Source: Mycoplasmopsis felis ATCC 23391 (lineage in GTDB: Bacteria > Bacillota_I > Bacilli_A > Mycoplasmatales > Metamycoplasmataceae). Taken from it: a DNA stretch of 45,098 nucleotides. Below are positions 30,920 to 40,414 of the stretch, piece after piece; positions within the stretch are counted from its first letter, which is position 1; each line of letters starts with the position of its first letter. The DNA is taken from assembly GCF_000701865.1 (NCBI RefSeq), contig NZ_JNKA01000004.1, positions 1 through 45,098 on the forward strand, given 5' to 3'. The notes below the pieces were generated by a model, which was given only the letters and a program-made list of their open reading frames with translations, ran no database searches and was not told where the DNA came from. The position numbers were made by a program, and so were the translations under genes.

Positions 30920-30925
30920 TAGAAT
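30920..30925 (+). promoter_or_regulatory. Possible extended -10 of the deo operon
   Basis: TGTTAGAAT fits TGnTAnAAT and would give a leader of about 50 nt ending in the strong CGGAGG site before deoD. No operator-like palindrome is seen in the 225-bp gap from the tRNA. Confidence 0.5.
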
Positions 30926-30983
30926 TAAGACGATTATTACAAATAATAAAAATTTATTAATATTTAAATTCGGAGGATTATAA

Positions 30984-31691
30984 ATGAAAACACCACATAT
31001 ATCAGCAAGAAAAGAAGATATTGCTAAAACAGTAATAATGCCAGGAGATCCATTAAGAGCCAAATATATAGCCGAAACCTTTTTAGATCCAGGTTATATT
31101 CAAGTAAATGAAGTAAGAAACATGTTTATGTTTACTGGAACATATAAAGGAAAACCTGTAACAATTGCAGGAAGCGGAATGGGATGTCCATCAATAGGAA
31201 TTTATTCATACGAATTATTCAAATTTTATGATGTTGATAGAATCATAAGAATTGGTTCAGCAGGTTCATATGTAAAAGACTTAGGACTATATGAAGTTGT
31301 TCTAGCATCTGAAGCTTTTGCAGATAGTGATGCTTTTAGAAGAATAGCATTAGGAAAAACAGGTAATATTTCATTACCATCAAGCAATTTAAACAAAGAA
31401 ATTAAAGAAATTGCTCAAAAATTAGGAACAAAATTACATGAAGGAAGAGTTCATTCATCAGATGTATTTTATTCAGTAGTTCCTTTAGAACAAAGAATTA
31501 AAGATACTCAATCAATTTGTGTTGAAATGGAATCATATGCTTTATTTACTAATGCAGAAGCAACTGGGAAAGAAGCAGCATGTTTATTAACAATAAGTGA
31601 TAATTTAATAACTAAAGAAGAAACATCATCTGCAGAACGTCAAACAGCATTTACTAAAATGATGGAGATTGCTTTAAATTTAGCAAAATAA
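30984..31691 (+). CDS. deoD: Purine-nucleoside phosphorylase, DeoD type
   Basis: A 235-aa hexameric phosphorylase splitting purine (deoxy)nucleosides into base and (deoxy)ribose 1-phosphate. It begins with KTPHISA and has the phosphate-site segment MPGDPLRAK, the RIGSAGSY block, and the late VEMESYALF and TISDNL motifs of the DeoD class. CGGAGG lies 8 nt before the ATG. It is followed after 1 nt by deoA, so the two are coupled. Confidence 0.96.
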   Translation: MKTPHISARKEDIAKTVIMPGDPLRAKYIAETFLDPGYIQVNEVRNMFMFTGTYKGKPVTIAGSGMGCPSIGIYSYELFKFYDVDRIIRIGSAGSYVKDLGLYEVVLASEAFADSDAFRRIALGKTGNISLPSSNLNKEIKEIAQKLGTKLHEGRVHSSDVFYSVVPLEQRIKDTQSICVEMESYALFTNAEATGKEAACLLTISDNLITKEETSSAERQTAFTKMMEIALNLAK

Positions 31692-31692
31692 T

Positions 31693-32988
31693 ATGCGTGT
31701 AGTTGATATTATTGATAAAAAAAGATTAAATCAAGAATTAACTGAAGAAGAAATTAGATTTCTTATTAATAGTTATGTGGATGGTTCAACACCTGATTAT
31801 CAAATGAGTGCTTTTTTAATGGCGGTTTTATTTAATTCTATGACCTCAAGAGAAATAGCATTAATGACAAAATATATGATGTATTCAGGTGAAGTTATGG
31901 ATTTATCTGCTATCCCAGGAATTAAAGTTGATAAGCATTCAACCGGGGGTGTAGGTGATAAAACTACACTAGCTGTAGCTCCAATTGTAGCAGCATGTGG
32001 AGCTCCTGTTGCAAAAATGAGTGGTAGAGGACTTGGACATACAGGAGGGACTATAGATAAACTTGAATCTATACCAGGTTTTAATGTTGAAGTAAGTTAT
32101 CAAGATTTTATAAAACAAGTAACAGAACACAAAATAGCAGTTATTGGACAAAGTTCAAAATTAGTTCCAGCAGATAAAAAATTATATGCTTTAAGAGATG
32201 TAACAGGAACCGTTCAATCTATACCATTAATTGCTTCATCTATAATGTCTAAAAAATTAGCAACTGGTTCAGATGCAATTTTATTAGATGTTAAATGTGG
32301 AAATGGTGCTTTTATGAAAGAAATTGAAAGTGCTAGAAACCTTGCAAGAACAATGATTAATATAGGTAAAGAATTAAATGTTGATGTTCGCGCAGAAATA
32401 ACAAATATGAACCGTCCAATAGGATGTGAAATTGGTAATAAAAATGAAGTTCTTGAAGCAATTAGAACACTACAAGGTAAAGGACCAAAAGATTTTAATG
32501 AACTAGTTTATTCATCTTGTGCAACTATTTTAGAACAAGCAAAAATAGTTAAAAATCATAATGAAGCAATTCAAAAAATTGATGAAGTTATTAAAAACGG
32601 AAAAGCACTTGATAAATTCTATGAATTTGTTCAAGCACAAGGCGGTGATGTTCAAGCACTTAAAAACCCAAGTTTTTGAAACCCTAAATATAAATTAGAA
32701 GTGCAATCAGATAAATTGGGATATGTTGAAATCTTTGATAGTTTAACTTTCGGAATTGTAGCAATGAAATTAGGTGCTGGAAGAAAAACAAAAGAAGATT
32801 CAATTGATTTTGAAGCAGGAATTACAATTAACAAAAAAACAAATGAAAAAGTTGAAAAAGGTGATGTGTTATTTACACTTTATTCATCAAGTAAAATTGA
32901 TTTAAGTATTATTCAAGAATTAAAAAATGGATATCGTATAAATCAAGAGCAAGTAGAAAACCAAGTAATTTTAGACAGAATGAAATAG
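31693..32988 (+). CDS. deoA: Pyrimidine-nucleoside (thymidine) phosphorylase
   Basis: A 431-aa enzyme converting thymidine, deoxyuridine or uridine and phosphate to base plus sugar 1-phosphate. It has the signature [20 protein letters not shown], the phosphate loop [11 protein letters not shown], and the nucleoside-site [11 protein letters not shown]. The C-terminal domain ends with the [16 protein letters not shown] segment. UGA at 32677 encodes Trp. It lies 1 nt after deoD and 8 nt before deoC. Confidence 0.96.
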
Positions 32989-32996
32989 GAGATAAA

Positions 32997-33659
32997 ATGA
33001 ATTACAATAAAATGATTGATCATACATATTTAAAACCAGAAGCAACAGAAAAAGAATTAAACAAATTAATTGATGAAGCAAAAAAATATGACTTTAAAAC
33101 AGTTTGTGTAAATTCTTCATGAGTTAAATATGTTTCAGAAAAATTAAAAGGTTCTTCAGTAGGGATAACAAGTGTAGTTGGTTTCCCACTTGGTTCAATG
33201 ATTACACAATCAAAAGCTCACGAAGCCAAACTAGCTATAGATCATGGAGCTGATGAAATTGATATGGTTATTAATATCGGACGTTTCAAACAAGGTGATT
33301 ATGAATACGTATTAAATGATATTAAAAAAGTTAAGGAAGCGTGTGGAACACACATATTAAAAGTTATTATTGAAACTGCTTTATTAACTGAAGAAGAAAT
33401 TAAAAAAGCAACTGAAATTGTAATGAAATCAGGTGCTGAATTTATTAAAACATCAACTGGATTTAGTTTCCGTGGTGCAAACTTAAGAGATGTTGAATTA
33501 ATGAAAAGTGTTTGCGGAGACTCTTTATTAATTAAAGCAGCAGGCGGAATTTCAAATATGGATGACTTAATTAAAATGTATCAAGCAGGTGCAACCAGAT
33601 TTGGAACAAGTCGTTCAGTTGCAATTGTAGAAGGTAAAGATTCTAAAGGCGGATATTAA
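32997..33659 (+). CDS. deoC: Deoxyribose-phosphate aldolase
   Basis: A 220-aa class I aldolase cleaving deoxyribose 5-phosphate to glyceraldehyde 3-phosphate and acetaldehyde, which feeds nucleoside sugar into glycolysis. The Schiff-base lysine is K151 in FIKTSTGF. The proton-relay residues are in [10 protein letters not shown] and LIKAAGGI. The start [17 protein letters not shown] is typical. TAGGAG precedes the ATG. A phosphopentomutase, which would link deoD/deoA to deoC, is not in the window. Confidence 0.96.
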
Positions 33660-33686
33660 TCCTTATACATAGTAAACAAAAATAAC

Positions 33687-33731
33687 AAAAAGACGAATAA
33701 CACTATAAAACAGTGAAATTCGTCTTTTTTT
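33687..33731. terminator. Bidirectional terminator after deoC
   Basis: AAAAAGACGAAT and ATTCGTCTTTTT form a long outer stem, and CACT/AGTG forms an inner one, with A and T runs at both ends. Confidence 0.9.
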
Positions 33732-33757
33732 ATGAATTAAGTAAGAAACAAATAAAA

Positions 33758-34193
33758 TTATATTGTTTCCATTTGTGGTTCGTTTCTTTGTTCAATATTT
33801 TTTAATTTAACTAAAATAAGAATTAAAGATATTAATGTGAAAATAGGGAAGAAAAACCCTACTACTAAAAATATAAAATACAATTCTAATTCTTCTTCCT
33901 TGTAAATATTTTTAATTATAATAATATTAATGACTAAATTTGCTATACCCACAAAAAAATACAAGTGCACCAAGAATTGCAATAGGAATTGATAAACTAG
34001 TAATAGATAGAGAAGGATCAGAAGTATTTCTATCAACTCTATCAAGTAATGAATTATCATCATTATAATAGTTTGTTTCTGCACTTAAAATTGATAGTAT
34101 TAATATTACTAAAAATCCTATTAAAATAACTTGCATTGCTATATTTAAACCAAGACTTCATCAAGTGAGTTTTCTAACTTTTTTTATATTCAT
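33758..34193 (-). pseudogene. Four-TM membrane protein with homopolymer frameshift
   Basis: The start MNIKKVRKLTWW (two UGA Trp codons) leads into a frame that runs through two hydrophobic helices. It then closes in CGYSKFSH at 33927, just after a T7 tract (33953-33959). With T6 the frame would continue as FFVGIANLVINIIII to a stop at 33758, giving a four-helix protein of about 144 aa with a charged tail. The single extra base could be a phase switch, a true mutation or a sequencing error. GAGG lies 7 nt before the ATG, and a (TA)10 repeat lies just upstream. Product not recognised. Confidence 0.65.
33953..33959 (-). repeat. T7 tract at the frameshift
   Basis: Seven T on the coding strand lie exactly where the two open frames of the membrane protein meet. 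T6 would be in frame. Confidence 0.85.
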
Positions 34194-34435
34194 TTTAACC
34201 TCATTTAATATATATATATATATATATAATAAATAATATCATTAATTGTCTGAAAATTAAAGGATTTTATTTTTAAATAATTTCTAAAAAAAGTATTTAT
34301 TTAATTTAACAAAATTATTTTTTTTTTTTTTAAAAAGTACTTTTATTCCTAATTTATAAGATTAAAAGTTTTGTATATTTACACACAAATATTTTAGTAT
34401 TTGATAAAATTAAAAAGCAATAAATTTATTTAATT
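34194..34435. other. AT-rich intergenic stretch between membrane protein and infC leader
   Basis: It holds the (TA)10 repeat at 34209-34228, a T14 run at 34318-34331, and possible infC promoter hexamers (TTGTAT at 34371 with TAGTAT at 34395, 18-nt spacer). No open frame or RNA gene can be supported in it. Confidence 0.6.
34209..34228. repeat. (TA)10 dinucleotide repeat
   Basis: Ten TA units start 15 bp upstream of the membrane protein ATG, in its promoter or 5' UTR. Length change would alter promoter spacing or the distance to the ribosome-binding site. Confidence 0.85.
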
Positions 34436-34565
34436 GCAGAAAGTAGAAATCACTTCTCACCTGATGGACATATCCTTGGGTTTAGCTACAATTAAATGTA
34501 TCATACTTCTGATACCTTTTTTAGTAGGAGAGCGGTCAAGCTTTTTAATTATTTAAGGAGTTATT
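34436..34565 (+). promoter_or_regulatory. infC-rpmI-rplT operon leader with attenuator
   Basis: A 130-nt, relatively GC-richer leader precedes infC. It includes GTATCA and TGATAC forming a 6-bp stem (34498-34515) followed by CTTTTTT, which looks like an intrinsic terminator inside the leader. Upstream segments such as CACTTCTCACCTGATGG could form competing structures. In Bacillus the same operon is controlled by L20 binding its leader and causing premature termination. A similar scheme is inferred here. Confidence 0.65.
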
Positions 34566-35171
34566 ATTATTCAAGACAAAAGAAAAAAACCAACTTCAGA
34601 ACATTATGTTAATAATGATATACCTTATCCAAAACTATTTGTTTTAGGTAGTGATGGACAAAAGGTAGGAGTATTAACTAAGTCTGAAGCATTAGAATTA
34701 GCTAAAAATGAAAAAATGGATCTAGTTTTAATTAGTGTAGATCCAAAACCTATTGCACGTATATTAGATTACGGTAAGTTTAAATATGACCGTAAAAAGA
34801 AACAAAAAGAAAATAAGGAAAAACAAACAACAATCCAAAATCGTGAAATTCGTTTAACACCAATGATTGGTGAAAATGATTTACTAACAAAAAGTAAAAA
34901 GGCACGTGAATTTCTTTTAAAAGGAGACCGTATTAAGGTTTCAGTAAAATTAAGAGGACGTGAAATAGGTCGTAAAGATCTTGGTGAAAATGTTTTAAAC
35001 AAGTTTTTTACTCAAGTAGAAAATATAGCAGATAAAACAACAGAACCAAAATTAGTTAATGAACGTTTCTTAGACATGAATCTCCAACCAAATAAAATAA
35101 AAATCGCCAAATACTTAAAAGAAAAGAATCAAGGAAATAACCAAACCGAAGATTCACAAGAAGGAGAATAA
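34566..35171 (+). CDS. infC: Translation initiation factor IF-3 (AUU start)
   Basis: A 201-aa IF-3, which binds the 30S subunit and checks the start codon. The sequence [20 protein letters not shown] opens the N-domain, a Lys-rich linker ([15 protein letters not shown]) follows, and the C-domain contains [18 protein letters not shown]. The first ATG in frame (34716) is deep inside the N-domain, so translation must begin at an AUU. AAGGAG-TTATT-ATT here has exactly the spacing of AAGGAG-TTATT-ATG before asnS, so I choose 34566; the next AUU is possible. Rare start codons are a known autoregulatory device in infC, because IF-3 discriminates against them. Confidence 0.92.
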   Translation: MIQDKRKKPTSEHYVNNDIPYPKLFVLGSDGQKVGVLTKSEALELAKNEKMDLVLISVDPKPIARILDYGKFKYDRKKKQKENKEKQTTIQNREIRLTPMIGENDLLTKSKKAREFLLKGDRIKVSVKLRGREIGRKDLGENVLNKFFTQVENIADKTTEPKLVNERFLDMNLQPNKIKIAKYLKEKNQGNNQTEDSQEGE

Positions 35172-35172
35172 A

Positions 35173-35361
35173 ATGCCAAAGATGAAAACAAAAAGTGCGT
35201 TAAAAAAACGTATTAAAATCACAGGAACTGGTAAAGTTATGAGAGAACAAGCATATCGTTCTCACTTAGCTCAAAATAAATCAACAAAACAAAAACGTCA
35301 ATCTCGTAAATCTGCTCTAATGTCAAAAAGTGATCTTAAAAGATTTAAAGCATTGATTTAA
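35173..35361 (+). CDS. rpmI: 50S ribosomal protein L35
   Basis: A 62-aa basic protein with the standard [20 protein letters not shown] opening. The conserved [17 protein letters not shown] block follows. It starts 1 nt after infC with AAGGAG inside the infC end, so it is translationally coupled. Confidence 0.97.
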   Translation: MPKMKTKSALKKRIKITGTGKVMREQAYRSHLAQNKSTKQKRQSRKSALMSKSDLKRFKALI

Positions 35362-35423
35362 TCTTGTTAAATTAATTTTTCATACAAGATTCATATAAAT
35401 ATATGTAAGAAAGGAAAATAAAT

Positions 35424-35774
35424 ATGGCAAGAGTTAAAGGTGGAACAGTTACAAGAGCAAGACGTAAAAAATGATTAAAATTAGCAAAAGGATACTTTGG
35501 TCACAAATCAATAGGTTATAAAGTTGCAAAACAAGCAGTTATTAAATCATGAACATATGCATTTAGAGACCGTAAACAAGTTAAAAGAAATTTCCGTAAA
35601 TTATGAATTGCACGTATTAACGCTGCAACAAGAGCTCAAGGAATGAGTTATTCAAGATTTATCAATGGTCTTAAAAAAGCAAATGTTACAATTAACCGTA
35701 AAATGCTTTCAGAGTTAGCAATTAATGAACCAAAAACTTTTGATATGTTAATTAAATTATCAAAAGAAGTTTAA
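35424..35774 (+). CDS. rplT: 50S ribosomal protein L20
   Basis: A 116-aa protein needed early in 50S assembly and the likely repressor of its own operon. It has the typical [20 protein letters not shown] start and the [19 protein letters not shown] block. Four tryptophans are encoded by UGA, which truncates the frame under the standard code. AAAGGAA precedes the ATG, and a terminator follows at once. Confidence 0.97.
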
Positions 35775-35786
35775 TAAAATAAACAT

Positions 35787-35812
35787 AAATAGCAACTCGT
35801 TTGCTATTTTTT
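35787..35812 (+). terminator. Terminator of the infC operon
   Basis: AAATAGCAA and TTGCTATTT form a 9-bp stem with loop CTCGT, ending in a T run. Confidence 0.9.
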
Positions 35813-35833
35813 CATAAATTAAGAAGGTTAGAT

Positions 35834-38800
35834 ATGAAAAACAAAAATAAAATATTATATACAATACTGTTAAACTCTTCTCTGGTCTCTTTTACTTTTT
35901 CAATAAGTTGTAAACAACCAGAAAATAAAATAGATAATCTAGAATTTAGTAATTTAACATCGATATTAAAAGAAAATCAAGTTATTATAAAATTTACAAC
36001 TCAAAATTCTGAAATTAAATTTAATCAAGGTATTATTCATTTAAAAGAAATAGAAACTAATAATCTAATTCAATTAAATATAAAAACACATAATAAAATA
36101 GATGAATATATTTTATTAATTGATAATGTAAATATAAAAGAAAATCAAACTTATGAACTAGAAAAAATTGAGTTGTTTAACGATGAAAACAAGAATAAAA
36201 TTATAATTCTTGCAAAGAATGATACAACAACTACTTTTAATACAAAGAAAGAAACCAAAACAGAAGGACCTATTCAAGAACCAGGTTCACAACCTGAACC
36301 TAAACCAAATCCATCACCTGGAGTTAATACACAAACAAACCCTCAAGTTGATAAACCCACAGATCAAAAGGAACCTGCACCTTCTGATGACCCTTCTATA
36401 AATCATCCAACAACAGAAGAATCTGAGTATAACTATGTAGTTAAAACATTATTACATAATGTTGATGATAATACAATTAATGTTGAGTTTGGCAAACCAA
36501 TAAATTCTAATAATGATTTAGAATTTACATTATTTGTTTTAGAAAGCGATAATGTTCTTGAATATAAAATTAATAAAAACAATGATATAGAATTTAATAA
36601 CATAAGTTTTAATTTAAACACTTTGAAAGAAAATTCACTTTATGAAGTGTTTAAATTAAGTGTCAATGGCCAAGACATACCAATTCAATCTCTTATCATT
36701 AATACAAAACAACCAGAAGCAAATAAACCTTCTTTATTAACATTAGATTACGAGTTAAATACTTCAGAAGTTCACAAAAATATTAAACTAAGTTTTAATA
36801 CAGAAGTTAATCATTTTCTTCCAAATTCAGTTTATGAAGGAGTTTTAGTTCTAAATGATAAAGAAACTTCTGAAAAAACTTATGTTTTATTTAATTATCA
36901 AAAAAGCACAACACCTAATTTAAACAATATAGTTATTCCGCTTACAGATGAATATGATTCAGAAGATAGTGCATTAGATAATCCACAAGTTGAAATATTA
37001 CTAAATAAACAATTTGAAGTTGATTCCATACATTTTAGAGAACAAGGAGCAAATGATTTTCTTGACTTTGCTTTAAATAAATCTAATAATGTTTCATTAA
37101 TTTTAAATACAACAGACTCATCTGTAAAGTATTCAAACTTTATGTTTAGTGTTAATGGACAAAATATTGAAGGTTCATTTAATTTAACAGGTGAATTACA
37201 AAATCCAGAGGTAATAATTAACAATGATTTAGGTGGAGAGTTTAGATTAAATGTAACTAAAGAAACAAATGGAAGTTATAAATTTGTCATTGAGAATGCT
37301 AATTTGAATACTTCTTATTATTTACAAAAAATAGTAAGTAATGAACAAAGGATTTATCCAGAATCAAATATTGATACAACAAAATTAATCTTAAAACAAA
37401 CAAGACCTGAATTTGATAAAGAAATATTAAATATCGATAATGAATCTATTAATAACGGATTTAGTCAATTGATTACATTAAATTATTTTGAATTATTAAA
37501 ATACAATGTTCAACCAACTACTTTAGAACTAGAAGTTTCACAAAATCAAGAAATCATTTATTTAAAACATAAAGAAATTAATCAAGAAAATAAAACAATT
37601 ACTTTTGTTTGAGATAATGAAAAACTTCTTAATTCATTTAATATAAATAAAATAATAAGTTATAGTCAAAGTTTTGAAATAGAAAAAAATATTAATACTG
37701 GGTTAACTTCAAACACGGGAACCATACCGAATGAAACTTTAAATAATTTATTAACTGAACAAAACTTTATTAACATAAATAAATGATGAATAAAATCTTA
37801 TAAAGAGGAATTTCAAAAAAATCCACTTGTATTCTTATTTAAAAATTTAAAAACAGCAAATAATAATAGATTTAAATTAAATAACTTTGATTTCAATTTT
37901 GACAATTTAGACATTGATAAAAATAGTATTAACTATACAACTATTGACAATAATTCATTAAGAATTAATTTTAAATTTAAATCTAATGAAAATTTATCAA
38001 AAGAATATTCAATTATTGTTAATAATTTTTGACAAGAAAGTGATTTTTCTATAAAAAATCCAAATAATATTGATTTAACCAATATTATAACCTTAACAAA
38101 TACAGGGAGATCAGCTACAATTAATCAAATTAATCAAGAATTTCAAGATTTTAAAGATACTGATGATCTAGATGCTTCACTCGGAGCAAAAACTTTATAT
38201 AAAATTCCATTTAATAATACAAAATTAAGTCAATACTTTAATATTGATAATTCATTAAAATTATATGATACTACTAATCATGAGTTATATTTAGTATTAT
38301 ATGGTCAAACAGAAGGAAGTCCATCTAATCAAAAAACTACTCCTTTTAATGCTCTAAATATGATTCAATATAAAATACTTGCAAAATTCAATAAATCAGC
38401 AAGCAACGAAAGTATTTACAAAAATGCAATCTTAAATAATTGAATATCAGGATTTACATTAGAAAATAATTTATACAAAGAATTTATTAAATCAATGCCA
38501 GATACATTTAAAAACTTAGAAATTTTTAATAGATATTTTGGTTTTAAAGATAAGAATACTAATTTACAAGAATTAGTTGAAACTATTAATCAAACAAATG
38601 ATTTTAAAGAAAAAACTAAACTTTTATTAGAAAAGACTAACTTAAGTAATTTCTTTAATCAAGTATTAGAAATAACTAAAAACAAATATAATCCACCAAT
38701 TATAAATCAATCACAATTAATTAAGTTAAATAATGTATCAATTGATATGCAAGGACAAAATCAAATCTTAGTTGCTGATTTTGAAATAATTCCACTTACA

Positions 38801-38884
38801 AGTCAAATAATTGATAATAAATTAACTGTAAAACCAAATAATAACTTTGTAAGTGACCAATTTACAATCAGATTAATTAAATAA
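35834..38884 (+). CDS. Large surface lipoprotein
   Basis: A 1016-aa secreted lipoprotein. The signal peptide runs to SFTFSISC, so C26 is the likely lipid-attached residue, with a relaxed mycoplasma lipobox. A first beta-rich domain (about 35-135) is joined by a Pro/Gln/Glu linker (about 145-200, with PEPKPNPSP) to two or more similar beta modules. Repeated wording such as 'YEVFKLSVNGQ' and 'SNFMFSVNGQ' suggests DUF1410-like units. The last third is Asn/Asp-rich and helical. UGA codons encode Trp after 37610. AAGGT lies 8 nt before the ATG. It is probably an exposed adhesin or immune target. No enzyme motif is visible. Confidence 0.85.
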
Positions 38885-39005
38885 TAATTGATTTTATATA
38901 TAATTTTATTGTATTTTGAGTTGCTATTTAAGTTATTCACAAAATAAAAAAATAAATTATTTACTATAAACAGAACTCAAATTTCAAAATAACAAAGGAG
39001 TTATT
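38885..39005 (+). promoter_or_regulatory. asnS upstream region with inverted repeat
   Basis: A TATATAAT cluster lies near 38898. TTTGAGTT (38915-38922) can pair with AACTCAAA (38974-38981) in a 59-nt-spaced stem just before the AAAGGAG of asnS. No T-box consensus is visible. Confidence 0.35.
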
Positions 39006-40364
39006 ATGCACACAATTAAAGAGTTTTTATTAAAACCAGTATTTTATGATACTTGAACAAATGTAGAAGTTAAAGGTTGAGTTGCTTCAAATAGAGGAAA
39101 TAAGAAAATCAGATTTTTAGAAATAAATGATGGAAGTACTATTAAAAACTTACAAGTAGTTTTTAAAGGTGAAGAATTTGATTTTGAATTATTAGATTCA
39201 TTAAAACCTGGTTCAGCAATTGCTATTTCAGGAACATTAAATGCTACACCTAATGCACCTCAACCTATTGAGATGAATGCTACCAAACTTCATTCATTTA
39301 GAAAATCAGATGATGATTATCCAATTCAAAATCAAGAAATTAAACTTGAAACATTAAGAGAAGTGCCTCATTTCAGACATAGAACAAATATTTTAAGAGC
39401 AGTTATGCTTATTCGTTCAACACTGGCTCAAGAAATTCATAAATATTTTATTTATAAAAATTTCTACTATATGAATAGTCCAATCATCACAAGCAATGAC
39501 GGAGAAGGAGCAGGAGAAACATTTATAGTTAGTGATAAAAACACAAATGATCCTTTCTTTGGTGTTGGTAATAAATCAACTTTAGGTGTAACAGGACAAT
39601 TACATGGGGAAAGTTATGCTAATGGGTTTAAAAATATCTATACTTTCGGTCCTACATTTAGAGCAGAAAGATCTAACACTAAGCGTCATTTAGCTGAATT
39701 TTGAATGATAGAACCAGAAATGGCATTTTATGACTTATTCCAAACCATTGAACTTTCACAAGATTTATTAAAAGTAGTAATAAGAAATACCATAGCACAA
39801 CACCCATTTGAATTTGAATATTTAGACAAAATATCAAATAGCACATTATTAAACAGATTAAACTTATTTTTAGATTCATATCTAAAAATAATTGATTATA
39901 AAGATGCATTAAAAGAATTAGAAAAAGTTAAAGATAGCTTTGAAGAAAAAAACATTCACTTTGGATTAGATTTATCAAGTGAACATGAAAAATACTTAAC
40001 TGATGTTTTATATAAATCACCAGTTGTAATTATTAACTTCCCCAAATCATTTAAAGCATTTTACATGCATCAAAATGATGATGGACAAACAGTTGCTGCA
40101 TTTGATTTATTAGTTCCAGGAATCGGTGAATTAATAGGTGGAAGTCAAAGAGAAACTGATTACAATAAACTAGTTACCAGAATCAATGAACTAGGCATTA
40201 ATCAAGAAGAATTACAATGATATTTAGACTTGCGTAGATTTGGACATATGCAATCAAGTGGTTTTGGTATAGGTTTTGAAAGATTAGTTATGTATGCAAC
40301 AGGAATTGATAACATTCGTGATGTAATACCTTATCCAAGAACAAATGGAAACATCCGTATGTAA
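39006..40364 (+). CDS. asnS: Asparaginyl-tRNA synthetase
   Basis: A 452-aa class IIb synthetase charging tRNA-Asn. The N-terminal OB fold (about 1-105) contains [23 protein letters not shown]. Motif 2 lies in [28 protein letters not shown]. Motif 3 is [17 protein letters not shown]. The N-terminal signature and the IENP-equivalent loop ([11 protein letters not shown]) favour AsnRS over AspRS. AAAGGAG lies 5 nt before the ATG. It stands alone between two giant surface-protein genes. Confidence 0.96.
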
Positions 40365-40366
40365 CT

Positions 40367-40392
40367 AGCAGTGCTTAGCACTGCTTTTTTTT
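40367..40392 (+). terminator. Terminator of asnS
   Basis: AGCAGTGC and GCACTGCT form an 8-bp GC-containing stem with loop TTA and a T8 run. Confidence 0.95.
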
Positions 40393-40401
40393 ATATTTTA
40401 G

Positions 40402-40407
40402 TATAAT
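40402..40407 (+). promoter_or_regulatory. -10 box of surface protein gene, leaderless start
   Basis: TATAAT lies 7 nt before the ATG at 40415, with AAAATTT between and no ribosome-binding site. Confidence 0.7.
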
Positions 40408-40414
40408 AAAATTT

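Noticed and set aside
34318-34331. T14 run as a phase-variation tract
   Set aside because: It is far upstream of infC, an essential gene, and not in a coding frame. It may act as an upstream AT element or be neutral, and I could not link it to a variable gene.
38885-39005. T-box riboswitch before asnS
   Set aside because: No specifier loop or T-box core sequence was found in the 121-nt gap. Only a simple inverted repeat is present.
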